Part shown: positions 38,953-51,439 of the stretch, one piece after another
Layout of the letters: each line of letters opens with the position of its first letter
How positions within the stretch are numbered: the stretch's first letter is position 1
NCBI GenBank assembly: GCA_020631735.1
Contig: CM036159.1
Span: 94,412,656 to 94,476,655 of the forward strand
Source: Saccharum officinarum
Lineage: Eukaryota; Streptophyta; Magnoliopsida; Poales; Poaceae
DNA length: 64,000 bases
Direction: 5' to 3'
Notes under the pieces: generated by a model
The model's input: the letters and a program-made list of their open reading frames with translations, nothing else
Databases searched by the model: none
Told to the model about the DNA's origin: nothing
Program-made: the position numbers and the translations under genes

Positions 38953-40678
38953 GCCTCGTAATCTAGGAGTACCATTTGTTTCGACCACAATGGTTACCGA
39001 GCCTATGGTACGTTCGGCGCATACCGTGCACATATCTTACATCGACTCTAACACAATCTCCGAACAGACCAATACAAGATTCGCCATGACCCACATTAGC
39101 TAGGAGTTCTATCAGGTGCGTCCAAAACGATTTTTGAGCCTATGATACTTTTGGCGCAAACTATGCTCCTATCTTGCATCAAGATTAGCACTATCTCCAA
39201 ACGGACCGAAATGAGCTTCCACTTTAGCCACATCACCTAGGAGTACCATTTGTTTCATCCAAAACGATCCCTAAGCCTATGGTACGTTTGCCACAAACTG
39301 TGCACCTATCTTGCGCCATGATTAGCATATCTCCAAACAGACTAAAACGAGCTTCCACTTAAGCCTCGTCTCCTAGGAGTACCATGGGGGTGCATCCAAA
39401 ATGATTCCTGTGCCTATTGTATGTTCGGCGTAAATCGTGCACCTATCTTACACTGACACTAACACAGTCTCCAAATGGACCGAAACAAGATTAGACATGA
39501 CCCACTTCACCTAGGAGTTCCATCAGTTGCATCCAAAATGATTTTTGAGCCTATGGTACATTCGACACAAACTGTCCACCTATCATGCGTTAAGATTAGC
39601 ACTATCTCCAAAAGGATAGAAATTAGCTTCCACATGAGGCTTGTCACCAAGGAGTACCGTTGGGTGCATCCAAAATAATTTCTGAGCCTATGGTACATTT
39701 GGCGTAAACCGTGCCCCTATCTTGCACCGACACTAACACTTTCTCTGAACGGACCGAAATGAGATACCAAAAGTCCCACATCACGTAGGAGCTCCATCTG
39801 GTGTGTCCAATATAATTTCTTAACCTATGGTACGTTTGGCGAAAACCGTGCACCTATCTTGCCTCAAGATTAGCAATATCTCCAAACGGACTGAAACGAG
39901 CTTCCACTTGAGCCTCGTAATCTTGGAGTACCATTTGTTTCTTCTAAAATGATTACCGAGCCTACAGTACGTTCAGAGCAAACTATGCACCTATCTTGCA
40001 CCGACACTAACACCCTCTCCAAACCGACAGAAACAAGATTCGCCATGACCCACGTCACCTAGGAGTTCCATCAGGTGCGTCCAGAAGAAGTTCAAAGCCA
40101 ATGATACATTCGGCGCAAACCATGCTCCTATCTTGCGTCCAGATTAGCACTATCCGAAATGAGCTTCGACTTGAGCCTCGCCACCTAGGAGTACATCGGG
40201 TGCGTCCAAAACAATTTCTGACCCTATGGTATGTTTGCCACAAACTGTGCACCTATCTTGCGCCATGATTAGCATATCTCCAAACGGACTAAAACGAGCT
40301 TCCACTTGAGCCTCGTCTCCTAGGAGTACCATGGGGGTGCATCCAAAATGATTCTTGTGCCTATTGTATGTTCGGCGCAAATCATGCACCTATCTTACAC
40401 AGACACTAACACCATCTCCAAATGGACCAAAACGAGATTAGACATGACCCACTTCACCTAGGAGTTCCATCGGGAGCGTCCAAAATGATTTCTGTGCCTA
40501 TGGTATGTTCGGCGCAAACCGTGCACCTATCATACGTCAAGATTAGCACTATCTCCAAACAGACCGATATGAGCTTCCACTTGAGCCTCATCACCAAGGA
40601 GTACCTTCGGGTGCGTCCAAAATAATTTCTGAGCCTACGGTACATTTGGCACAAACCGTGCACCTATCTTGCACCGAC

Positions 40679-42130
40679 ACTAAGACCTTCTCTTAACACA
40701 CTGAAACTGATTCCACAAGACCCACGTCACCTAGGAGTTCCATCTTGTGCGTCCAAAAAATTTCTGAACCTATGGTACATTCGGCGCAAACCGTGCACCT
40801 ATCTTGCGTCAAGATTAGCACTATCTCCAAATGGACTGAAACAAGCTTCCACTTAAGCCTCGTAATCTTGCAGTACCATTTGTTTGATTCAGAATGATTA
40901 CCGACGTACGGTATGTTCGGCGCAAACCGTGCCCTATCTTGCAGCGACGCTAACACCCTCTCCAAACCGACCGAAACAAGGTTCGCCATGACCCCGTCAC
41001 CTAGGAGTTCCATCAGGTACGTCTAAAACAATTTCTGAGCCAATGGTACGTTCGGCACAAACCGTGCACCTATCTTGTGTCAAGATTAGCACTATCGCCA
41101 AATAGTCCGAGATGAGCTTCCCCTTGAGCCTTGTCACCTAAGAGTACATCGGGAGCGTCCAAAACAATTTCTGACCCTATAGTGCGTTTGCCACAAACTA
41201 TGCGCCTATCTTGCGTCATGATTAGCATATCTCCAAACGGACTAAAATGAGCTTCCACTTGAGCCTCGTCTCGTAGGAGTACCATGGGGTGCGTCCAAAA
41301 AGATTCCTGTGCCTATTCTATGTTTGGCGTAAACCGTGCACCTATCTTACACTGACACTAACACCGTCTCCAAATGGACTGAAACAAGATTAGACATGAC
41401 CCACTTCACATAGGAGTTCCAAAGGGTGCGTCCAAAACGATTTCTGAGCCTATGGTATGTTCGGTGCAAACCATGCACCTATCTTGCGTTAAGATTAGCA
41501 CTATCTCCAAACGGAACAAAATGAGCTTCCACTTGAGCCTCGTCACCTAGGAGTACCTTCGGGTGCCTCCAAAACAATTTCTGAGCCTATGGTACGTTTG
41601 GCACAAACTGTGCACCTATCTTGCACCGACACTAACACCTTCTCTGAACAGACCAAAATGAGATTCGGCAAGACCCATGTCACCTAGGAGTTCTATTCGG
41701 TGCGTCCAAAACAATTTCTGAACCTATGGTACGTTCAGCACAAATGGTGCACCTATCTTACGTAAAGATTAGCATTATCTCCAAACGGACTGAAACGAGC
41801 TTCCATTTGAGCCTCGTAATCTAGGAGTACAATTTGTTTCGACCACAATGGTTACCGAGCCTATGGTACGTTCGGCGCAAACCGTGCACATATCTTACAT
41901 CGACTCTAACACCATCTCCGAACGGACCGATACAAGATTTGCCATGACCCACGTCAGCTAGGAGTTCTATCAAGTGCGTCCAAAACAATTTTTGAGCCTA
42001 TGATACTTTCGGTGCAAACCGTGCTCCTATCTTGCATCAAGATTAGCACTATCTCCAAACGGACCGAAATGAGCTTCCACTTGAGCCACATCACCTAGGA
42101 GTACGATCTGTTTCATCCAAAACGATCCCT
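40679..42130 (-). repeat. Partial HOR unit 7 (about 11 monomers)
   Basis: The segment starts with the landmark CTAAGACCTTCTCTTAAC and follows the 21-mer order (B A B A A' B A B A B A) to about 42130. There the expected A' monomer is replaced by a B monomer (CTTGCACTGACGCTAATACC near 42160). Divergence from the core units is substantial. Confidence 0.7.
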
Positions 42131-44112
42131 GAGCCTATGGTATATTTGACACAAACTATGTGACTATCTTGCACTGACGCTAATACCATCTCCAAATGGA
42201 CCAAAACAAGATTCTATATGAACCACGTCACCTATGAGTTCCATCAGGTGCGTCCAAAACAATTTCCAAGCCATTTATACGTTCGGCGCAAAACCGTGCA
42301 CCTATCTTGCGTCAAGATTAGCACTATATCCAAACAAACCAAAATGAGCTTCCACTTGAGCCTCATCACCTAGGAGTACATTGGGTGCGTCCAAAACAAA
42401 TTTTGACCCTATGGTATGTTTGCCGCAAACTGTGCATCTTGCGTCATGATTAGCATATCTCCAAATGTACTGAAACGAGCTTGCACTTGAGCCTCGTCTC
42501 CTAGGAGTACCATGGGATGCGTCCAAAATGATTCCTGTGCCTATTCTATGTTTGGCTCAAACCGTGCACCTGTCTTACACTGACACTAACACCGTCTGCA
42601 AATGGACCGAAATGAGATTCCATTTGGTTGATCCAAAACGATTTCTGAGCCTATGGCACGTTCAGCTCAAACCGTGCACCTATCTTGTGTCAAGATTAGC
42701 ACTATCTCCAAACAGACCGAAATGAGCTTCCACTTGAGCCTTGTGACCTAGGAGTACATTCGGGTGCGTCCAAAACAATTTCTGAGCCTATGGTACATTT
42801 GGCACAAACCGTGCACCTATCTTGCACAGACAATAACACCTTCTCTGAACGGACCGAAACGAGATTCGATAAGACCCACATCACCTAGGAGTTCCATTGG
42901 GTGCATCCAAAACAATTTCTGAACCTATGGTACGTTCGGCACAAACTGTGCACCTATCTTCCGTCAAGATTAGCACTATCTCCAAACAGACTGAAACGAG
43001 CTTCCACTTAAGCCTCGTAATCTAGGAGTACCATTTGTTTTGTCCAAAATGGTTACCAAGCCTACGGTATGTTCAGCACAAACCGTGCACATATCTTGCA
43101 CCGACACTAATACCCTCTCTGAACCGATCGAAACAAGATTAGCCATGACCCACTCACCTAGGAGTTCCATTAGGTGCATCCAAAACAATTTCCGAGCCAA
43201 TGATACGTTCGGCGCAAACCGTGCACCTATCTTGCGTCAAGATTAGCACTATCTCCAAATAGACCGAAATGAGCTTCCACTTGAGCCTCATCGCCTAGGA
43301 GTACATCGGGTGCATCCAAAACAATTTCCGAGCCTATGGTTTGTCCGGTGTAAACCGTGCACCTATCTTGCGTTAAGATTTGCACTATACCCAAACAGAC
43401 CAAAACGAGCTTCCACTTGAGCCTCGTCACCTAAGAGTACCATCGAGTGCATCCAAAACAATTCCTGAGCCTATGGTTTGTTTGGCGCAAACTGTGCACC
43501 TATCTTGCACCGACACTAACACCGTCTCCAAACGGACTAAAATGAGATTTGACTTGACCCACATCACTGAGGAGCTCCATCTGGTGTGTCTAAAACAATT
43601 TCTGAGCCTATAGTACATTCGGCTCATACAGTGCACCCATCTTGTGTCAAGATTTGCACTATCTCTAAACAGATAGAAACGAGCTTTCGCTTGAGCCTTG
43701 TCACCTAAAAGTACCATCGGGTGCGTCTAAAACGATTCCTTAGCCTAATGGTACGTTTGGCGTAAACCGTGTGCCTATCTTGCACCAACACTAACTCTAT
43801 CTCTGAATGGAGCGAAACAAGATTTGACTTGACCCACGTCGCCTAGGAGTTCTATCGACAGTGCCCAAAATAATTTCTGAGCCTATGGTACGTTCGGCGC
43901 AAACCGTGCACTAGTCTTGCGTCAAGGTTAGCACTATCTCCAAACGAACCAAAATGAGCTTCCACTTGAGCCTTGTCACCTAGGAGTACCATCGGGTGCG
44001 TCCAAAATAATTACTGAGCCTATGGTTCGTTTGGCACAAACTGTGCACCTAGCTTGCACCAACACTAACACCGTCTCTAAACAGACCCAAACAAGATTCG
44101 CCTTGACACACG
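42131..44112 (-). repeat. Diverged 137-bp satellite, inverted orientation, HOR register lost
   Basis: Monomers remain about 137 bp and are mostly A/B alternating, but the 7-mer pattern breaks down. There is one A' near 42440 and a pair of adjacent A monomers near 43224 and 43358. From 42.5 kb on no A' is seen. Short frames here are artefacts of the satellite. Confidence 0.85.
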
Positions 44113-44340
44113 TAAGGATGAAAATGGTCGGAAACGGTCGAAAACGGACTTACGAAATAGAAAACAAAAGCGGTTAATTCAGTACATTTCTACATTTTAG
44201 TAATTAAAGAATACAAAAAATGGTTGAAAATGGTTGTGAAACCAATTGAAACTGATAATTTTTTATGTTTAAAAACAGAATCATAATATAGAAAACGAAA
44301 ACGGTCAGTTCGAGATATTTCCGTTCCGTTTTCATCCTTA
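44113..44340. mobile_element. hAT-type MITE (228 bp)
   Basis: Terminal inverted repeats are TAAGGATGAAAATGG at the left and CCGTTTTCATCCTTA at the right. They are one base apart in the first 15, and resemble the TAGGGATGAAAACGG ends I associate with plant hAT MITEs. The 8-bp target duplication GACACACG is exact at 44105-44112 and 44341-44348, the length expected for hAT. There is no reading frame; the interior is AT-rich with repeated GAAAACGG-like words. Confidence 0.9.
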
Positions 44341-46550
44341 GACACACGTCACCTAGGAGTTTCGTCGTGTGCGTCCAAAATGAATTCCAAGCCTATGGTA
44401 CATTTGGCGCAAACTGTGCACCTATCTTGCATCAAGATTACCACTATCTCCAAACAGACCGAAATGGGCTTCCACTTGAGCCTCATCACCTAGGAGTATC
44501 ATCAGGTGCGTCCAAAATAATTTCTAACCCTATGGTATATTTGGTGCAAACCGTGCACCTATCTTACACCGATACTAACTCCATCTCCAAATGGACCGAA
44601 AGAAGACTCAACATGACCCACATTACCTAGGAGTTCCATCAGGTGCATCCCACACGATTTTCTGATCCTATGGTACGTTCGGTGTAAAACGTGCACCTAT
44701 CTTGCATCAAAATTTGCACTGTCTCCAAATGGACCGAAACAAGTTTCCACTTCAGCCTCATCAGCTAGGTGTACAATACGGTGCGTCCAAAACGATTACT
44801 GAGGCTATGCTACGTTTGGCGCAAACAGTGCACCTATCTTGCACTGACACTTAAACCGTCTCTAAACAGACCGAAACAAGATTTGACATGACCCATGTCA
44901 CCTAGGAGTTCCATTAGGTGCGTCCAAAATGATTTCTGAGCCTATGGTACATTCGGCGCAATCCATGCAACTATCTTGCGTTAAGATTAGCTCTATCTTC
45001 AAGAGGACCGAAACGAGCTTCCACTTGAGTCTTGTCACTCAGGAGCACCATCTCCAAGCGGACCGAAACAAGATTCAACTGACCCATGTCACCTAGGAGT
45101 TCCAACGGGTGCGTCCAACATGATTTCTGAGCCTATAGTACATTCGGCATAAACCGTGCACCCATCTTGTGTCAAGATTAGCACTATCTCCAAACGGACT
45201 GAAACGAGCTTGCACTTGAGCCTTGTCACTTAGGAGTACGATCTGTTTAGACCAAAATGATTCTTGAGCCTATGGTACGTTTGGCGCAAACCATGCACCT
45301 ATCTTGCACTAACACTAAAACCGTCTCCAAACAGATCGAAATGAGATTTGACATGATCCACGTCACCTAGGAGTTCCATTGGGTGTGTCCAAAATGATTT
45401 CTGAGCCAATGGTACGATCTGCACAAAGCGGGCACCTATCTTGCGTCAAAATTGGCACTATCTTGAAGCGGAACGAACTGAGCTTCCAGTTGTGCCTCGT
45501 CTCCCAGGACTACCATTCGTTTCGTCCAAAATCATTCCTGAGCCTATGGTACGTTTGGCCCAAAGCGTGCCCCTATCTTGCGTCAAGATTAGCACTATCT
45601 CCAACATAAACCGGAACGAGCTTCTACTTGAGCCTCGTCACCTAGGAGTACCATCTGTTTAGACCAAAACGATTCCTGAGCCTATGGTAAGTTTGGCGCA
45701 AATGTGCTCCTATCTTGCACCAACACTAAAACCTTCTCCAAACGGACCGAAATGAGATTTGACATGACCCACATAACCTAAGAGTTCCATCGGGTGCGTG
45801 CAAATTGATTTTCGAGCCTATGGCATGTTCGGCACAATCGTGCAACAATCTTGCGTCAAAATTAGCATTATCTCCAAGCGGACCAAAAGGAGGTTCCACT
45901 TGTACCTTGTCACCTAGGAGTACCATCTGTTTCACCCAAGTGATTCCTGAGCCTATGGTACGTTTGGCACAAACCGTGCACCTTTCTTCCATTAAGATTA
46001 ACACTATCTCCAAACATATCGGAATGAGCTTTCACTTGAGCCTCATCACCTAGGACTTCCATCTGTTTTGTCCAAAATGATTCCTGAGCCTATGGTACGT
46101 TTGGCGCAAACCGTGCACTTATCTTGCACCGACACTAACACCGCCTCCAAATGGACTAAAATGAGATTCGACATGACCAACGTCACCTAGGAGTTCAATC
46201 GGGTGTGTCTAAATCGACTTCTGAGCCTATGGTACATTCGGTGTAAACCATGCACCTATCTTCCATCAAGATTAGCACTATCTCCAAACAGACTGAAACG
46301 AGCTTCCACTTGTGCCTTGTCACTTAGGAGTACCATCGGGTGCGTTTTAAACAATTTATGAGTCTATGGTACGTTTGGAGCAAACCATGCTCCTACATTG
46401 CACCGACACTAACACCATCTCCAAACGGACCGAAACGAATTTTGATAAGACCCACGTCACCTAGGAGTTCCATCGGGTGCATCCAAAATGATTCCTGAGC
46501 CTACGGTACGTTTGGTGTTAACCGTGCACCTATCTTGCACCGACACTAAC
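44341..46550 (-). repeat. Diverged 137-bp satellite, inverted orientation, about 16 monomers
   Basis: A/B dimers without A'. One monomer near 45046-45058 has lost most of a unit: CAGGAGCACCATCTCCAAG joins the ACCAT of one part of the repeat to the ATCTCC of another. The block ends at the target site CTAAC (46546-46550) of the 14.8-kb element. Confidence 0.88.
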
Positions 46551-49500
46551 TGTAACACCCCGGGTGTTATCTTGCCTCCTAATGCACTTGCTTCACATGA
46601 GTATAGCCTTATCATAAGCATCTCATCTTGTTGCCTAAGTTTAAGTAAGTGAAACATGCTTGTGCCATTATGTTTCTTTGTCTTGTAATGCTATGATCAT
46701 GTGTGCAAATGTAAGTTATTACTTTGAATGTTTGTAAACATGTTAGGATTGCTTAACTATGCATTTGGAGCATTTCTCATGTTAATAGCTTATGCTAACT
46801 TAGCTCCTAAAGTGTTGTTTTCCATGCTTTGTTAGTATAGTGTGCTAGCTGACCTCTCAGAATCTTCATCTTAGAGTTTGAATCAGTCCAAGTCAATTAT
46901 ATCAAAGTTGTAGTAAATTTTATAAGCTTCAACTTTGTCAATTGACCCATCTCATGATTCAGCTCTTAAGCCTGTCAAAACTGCAGTTTACTACTGTTCT
47001 GGAATTCTGTTAGTTCCCAAAAACAGATTCTATTCCTTGATCTATATCTCGCAAACTATGCTAATTCAAGCTTGACTCCTTAAAGAAAAGTTGTAGAGAA
47101 TTTCCTGAGCTACAAGTTTGTCAATTGGCACTTTGGCTAATTCGGCCTAGTTCATGAGCTACAAGGTCTGGAAGTTCATGCTGTTTTGAAGCTTCGTAAA
47201 TCGGCTAAGTCTGGGTGACTGAACTTTTCAGTTTCAGTTTGCGTGTACCTTACTTTGGCGCATTTTCTTTTGAAAACCGTTGAGAATTAGATGAAAGTTC
47301 TTTAAGCAAACTTGTTGTACTTGTGTAGCTCTACACATTGGTGAAATTGGTTGACCAAATCACGCCACACTTTGAGAGATCAAGGGGCTCAAAGTTAGCA
47401 GTTTCAGTCGGCCTTCAATTGGACAGCAGATTTCGTTTTGAGGTACCCTCCTTTGGAGCTCTATATCTTCTAATCTAGGAAGATTTAGCTCTTGATTATT
47501 AAAGCAATATTGTTCATCTCGCAAAGCTCTACAACTTTGCCTCTTGCACCAAAATTAATGGACGACTGGATTAGGAGATAATGGAGGATGAAAATGGTGT
47601 TTTCAGTCAAATTTTCGCGGTGGTATTGTCAGCTCCATTGTAATTTTGAACTGCAGCAAGTCATGGCCGACCACGCACAGACGCGCTACGCCGCGTGGTC
47701 CTCGTGCTCGCCTGCATGACCGCCACCTCGTGTCCACGCGTTGCCACGCTCGTTGATGTGGATAACCCGAGCCCCTCCCTCGGTCTCCCTCATCTCTCTC
47801 GCTCTGTCTCGCTCTCGTCGTCATGGAAGTCGAGTACGAGCAGAGCCACGACCGTCGCTGCTCCTCCTCCACACGGCGCCGCTGCCCAGCGCTCCGATCA
47901 TCCCGCCACGCCCCTCGCTGCCCTGCTCGCCCTCCTTGTTCTCCCTTGCCACAGCGCGGAAGCTGAGCACCACCACGGCCACCACCGAGATTGTTGCTGG
48001 CACTGCCGCCGCCTCCATGGCCGAACAGAGCTGCTGCCGCCGCTCCTCGGCATCGCGTGCTTGCAGGCCACGCCAAGCTTGCCTCCGGCTCTGCGGCCAC
48101 TCCTTCAGCCCGGCGAAGCTCCAGCACCATCACGCCGACCTTTAGTCCGCCGTCACTGCTCGTCGTCGCGAAGCTGTTCCACCGCCGGTGCCTGTGCGCG
48201 TGGCCGGCTCGCCTCGGACCGCCGTGGAGCGAGACAAGGCCACCATCGGGTGCGCGTGGATGCCTAGATGCTTCCCCGCCCCTTCCCCGCTGCCGACGCG
48301 CCTCCTCCGGCGAGCTCCCTCGCCTCACCTGCTCTGATTTCCGACCAGGGGCGTCATGCTAGAATTCGACGAAGGTCAAGGGCCTAACTGCATTGTCATT
48401 GACTCAAGTGAATAGTACCTCGAGGGACCTATTTGTTTTAAATCAGCTGAAAGTTTAGAAAATCATAGTAATTCATAGGAAATTCGTAAAATAGCAAATG
48501 AGGACTTTTTGGAATCCTTGTGAAATTATCTGTGCATTGGATCTATAATATGGCATGTTTTAGTTCAATGTTTTTGCTGTAAAAATAGATTTTTCAGATT
48601 AGGTTTTCAATGCTAGTTGTATTTGTCATTTTCATAACTGCAAATATAGGGCTCCAAATGAAGTGAAATTTTTGTGGCATGTTACTCCTGTGATATTTGA
48701 TGTGTGGTAAAAATTTCATGAATTTTGGTGGTAGTATGAATGAGTTATTGATTCATCTTGCTCTCACATGAATTCTTGTATTATCAATTTGTCTTTTTCA
48801 TAGAGGTTGATATACATGTCCAAATGACTTAAAATTTGGACAGTAGACTATTGGGAGCATATGTAGGCCACTGTAATTTTGGTAGAATTTATTGTGCACT
48901 TTTGATATGTGTCCATAATTCCACATAATTATCTAAATAAATTAAGAAAATGTATTAAAAGAAATTATTTAGTAATTGACACTATGTTTTCTGATGTTCA
49001 TTAGTCATGTATGAAATGTTGGTAAAGTTGGTTTTGTCCAATTATATGTTTGCAACATAAGTTAATAATTATTTCTTGCAAATGAGGTTTCTGAACAGAT
49101 TTGAGGGTATTGTTAATTACCCTATGCAAATGATGTTTTCATGTCTTGTGTGCTATAACAAAGTTGTTGTGAATTTCATGATCTAGCTGCTGTTAAAATT
49201 TGGTGGCATTTGGCCAGGTGGTTTAGGAGTTATAGCTGTTTAAAGTTAGGGTACAGAATTACTTGCTCTCTGTTTGTCAGGAACAGATTCTGGAACTTTG
49301 TATTTTTGACATGTTAAACTTTGGAATCATGTTGTGATGATTATAAATGAAATATAGATAATTTCATAAGCTTTTTATAATGTCTTCTTGCAAGTCATTT
49401 GGAGTTGTAGATCTCCAGTTATGATTAAATTACTCAACTGTTGGTTTGATGTCCAGAAGGTAGCAATTTCTAGTTCTAGTACTTTGATTAACTTTGTCAT

Positions 49501-51424
49501 GCTTGGGTATTGAAATGTGACTCATATCTTTGATGATACTTGAGTGGTACCCTGTAATCTTGTGAGACTTGTTTCTTGATTAATGTGCTTGCCCTCTTAT
49601 ATGTTATGTCTTCTTGAGGATTAAGTTAATTAGCTCTAGGGTTTAGGTGAACTTTGGTATGCTTGCATGATTACTTTGTTTATTGCACTTCTTTGTATTC
49701 ATACACTTGCATCTTGCATCTCATTTAGGTACGCTAGCTGAAGCACGTGAAGGACCTGATGTGGAGCCAAACCCGAAGATGGAGTTGGTAGATCCATCCC
49801 GAAGATAGAAGGACCGAACAAGTGTTAGACGGAGGGAATGCTCGCCAAGCGAGTTTCTTCTGACATACTCTAACTTGAGTCGGATCCCAGGCAAGCCCCG
49901 GAGCATTATAAGCCTCCTATCTTCAAAGCAATTAATTCTATATATGTTATAAGTATTGTTGCATTAAGTGGTAGGAGTTGGTTGAAAACCCTTGCTGCAT
50001 TATATCATTCCTTGTCCAGATATATGAATCCTTGAATCCTACATAGACTAGGATCGAGTAGATGCTTAGCCCTGCTTTAAGCGGTAGAAGTCAGGTGATT
50101 TCCTGTCACCTGCGAGATATAGGGATATTCATATATGGCACGGTTGGCTATATTTGCTATCGTGGAATGGAACCATGTGTTAATAAAATGAAACGAGACC
50201 GGGCGGGATGACGATAGTGAAGCAACAAGGCATGGAGGTCTTGGGCGTGGATCTATCCCCGTCTGAGTCGTTTAAGGACCGATTCGCTGTACGTCCTTGA
50301 GTCATGTTGAACGCAGTCTAACACTTAGTTGGCCGGATAACCCGTTCCGACCGCGAAGCCGAGTAATGTGGTTCAGGCCGGGAATCGAATGGTAGGTTGC
50401 TTCTTGGAGGAGAGAAAGGATGTGCTTGGGGACATTGGCGTGAGACCAAGGGGGGTTAGAGTCCCTATCACCTGGCAGAGTGTCGCCCTTGGGGTCGCGA
50501 CATCATTTGGACCCGCGGCTCCTGAACTGTACCAAAGGTGACCTGAGCAGCCCTCGCCAGGCGTGACTCGGTGAGTGTTAGAAATACCCCTCCAGCTGGA
50601 TAGGAATTCGATTCGAATCGCCGTCGCTCCCGGTTAGTGAGCACTTGACTTGAGCAGCGGCAACGTAGATTCAATTAAATTGAACTGATGGTTAATTGGA
50701 TCACGATGGAAAAGGTTGCCTCAATTTATACCTGCTATGGTTAATATTGTTTGCTCCTAATAAAGTGAGTGCTCTAGTACAGGTTCTAATATAGATGATA
50801 GGTTAATGATAATTAACTTGATGCTTAAGCATTAATGACTGATCATCTATATTAAGCTTTTATGCAAAAAGTTGTCAAGCTAGCCCCACTTTATATCAGC
50901 CTTGCATGATCCCTGGTGTCACTTTATTTCTGGTTTCTGACGGGTAAGTCTAGCTGAGTACCTTCTTGTACTCAGGGTTTTATCCCCACTTGTTGCAGGT
51001 TATGATGTATCATGGCGGCTGCAAGAGTTGGTTGACTCCTGCCGTAGTGGCGGAGTGTGATCACGGGCATGATCCTTCTTATTTACCTTATCCCTAATGC
51101 TTTTGTTGGAAGTCGACCGTGGTACTGGCATGTATTTGAAATAAGATTTACGTTAGTTGTAAATTACTTTGCTTCCGCTACTTTTGAACTTAAGTTGTAA
51201 TAACTTTGTTAAACTCCGATGTATATTGAATTACTTGTGAAATGGTTGTAACATATGACTTGTTATGTTGAATCACTACGATCTTGGCTTGTATGTTGGT
51301 TGGTTTGAAATCCCTCATGGTTTCATTGGACTACCGGAGTTATATGGGCTCAAGTGCGAGAATTTGATCATTTCGGTGATTCTTTTTGTACTTGTGCTCT
51401 TATAATTTGGACGGTTCCGTTACA
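46551..51424 (+). mobile_element. 5' LTR (4,874 bp) of the 14.8-kb element
   Basis: Bounded by CTAAC|TGTAACACC on the left and GTTACA|GCTGGTATCGG on the right. It holds a GC-rich island at about 47640-48360, several degenerate units of the type AAAGTTGTAGAGAATTTC with GAGCTACAAG, and AT-rich stretches. Differences from the 3' LTR are at about 46721 (A/G), 48342 (C/T), 48445 (A/G), 49416 (C/T), 49600 (A/C), 49865 (C/T) and 50508 (T/C). There is also one base gained near 48131 and one G fewer in the G run near 50450. No gene is supported. Confidence 0.93.
47640..48360. other. GC-rich island in the 5' LTR with long overlapping frames on both strands
   Basis: Base composition changes sharply from AT-rich LTR to GC- and CpG-rich DNA. 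Open frames of 241 codons (minus, 48328-47603), 190 codons (+, 47695-48267) and 134 codons (+, 47741-48145) overlap one another. In the 3' LTR copy a single-base deletion near 58023 shifts and breaks these frames. They are low-complexity (Ser, Arg, Ala, Pro, His) and match no family I know. High GC lowers the chance of stop codons, so these are probably not genes. A promoter role or captured host exon cannot be excluded. Confidence 0.55.
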
Positions 51425-51426
51425 GC

Positions 51427-51439
51427 TGGTATCGGAGCA
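51427..51439 (+). other. Primer-binding site (initiator tRNA-Met type)
   Basis: TGGTATCGGAGCA lies two bases after the 5' LTR. The classic site is TGGTATCAGAGC, so there is one change. Confidence 0.85.

Larger units (their letters stand above)
36898..40678 (-). repeat. HOR unit 6 (21 monomers), split by the CRM solo LTR
   Basis: The unit runs 36898-38038 and 38953-40678. The landmark ACTAAGACC recurs at 40679, and after subtracting the 914-bp insert plus one 5-bp duplication the unit is 2,862 bp. A' monomers lie near 37430, 39300 and 40250. The part right of the insert is clearly more diverged than the part left of it. Confidence 0.82.

Noticed and set aside
47603..48328. A 241-codon minus-strand frame as a possible gene
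   Set aside because: It sits in a GC-rich island of an LTR, overlaps long frames on the other strand, is low-complexity, and is broken by a 1-base change in the other LTR.
51427..51439. tRNA gene fragment (TGGTATCGGAGCA)
   Set aside because: It is only the short primer-binding site complementary to a tRNA end. No cloverleaf sequence surrounds it.
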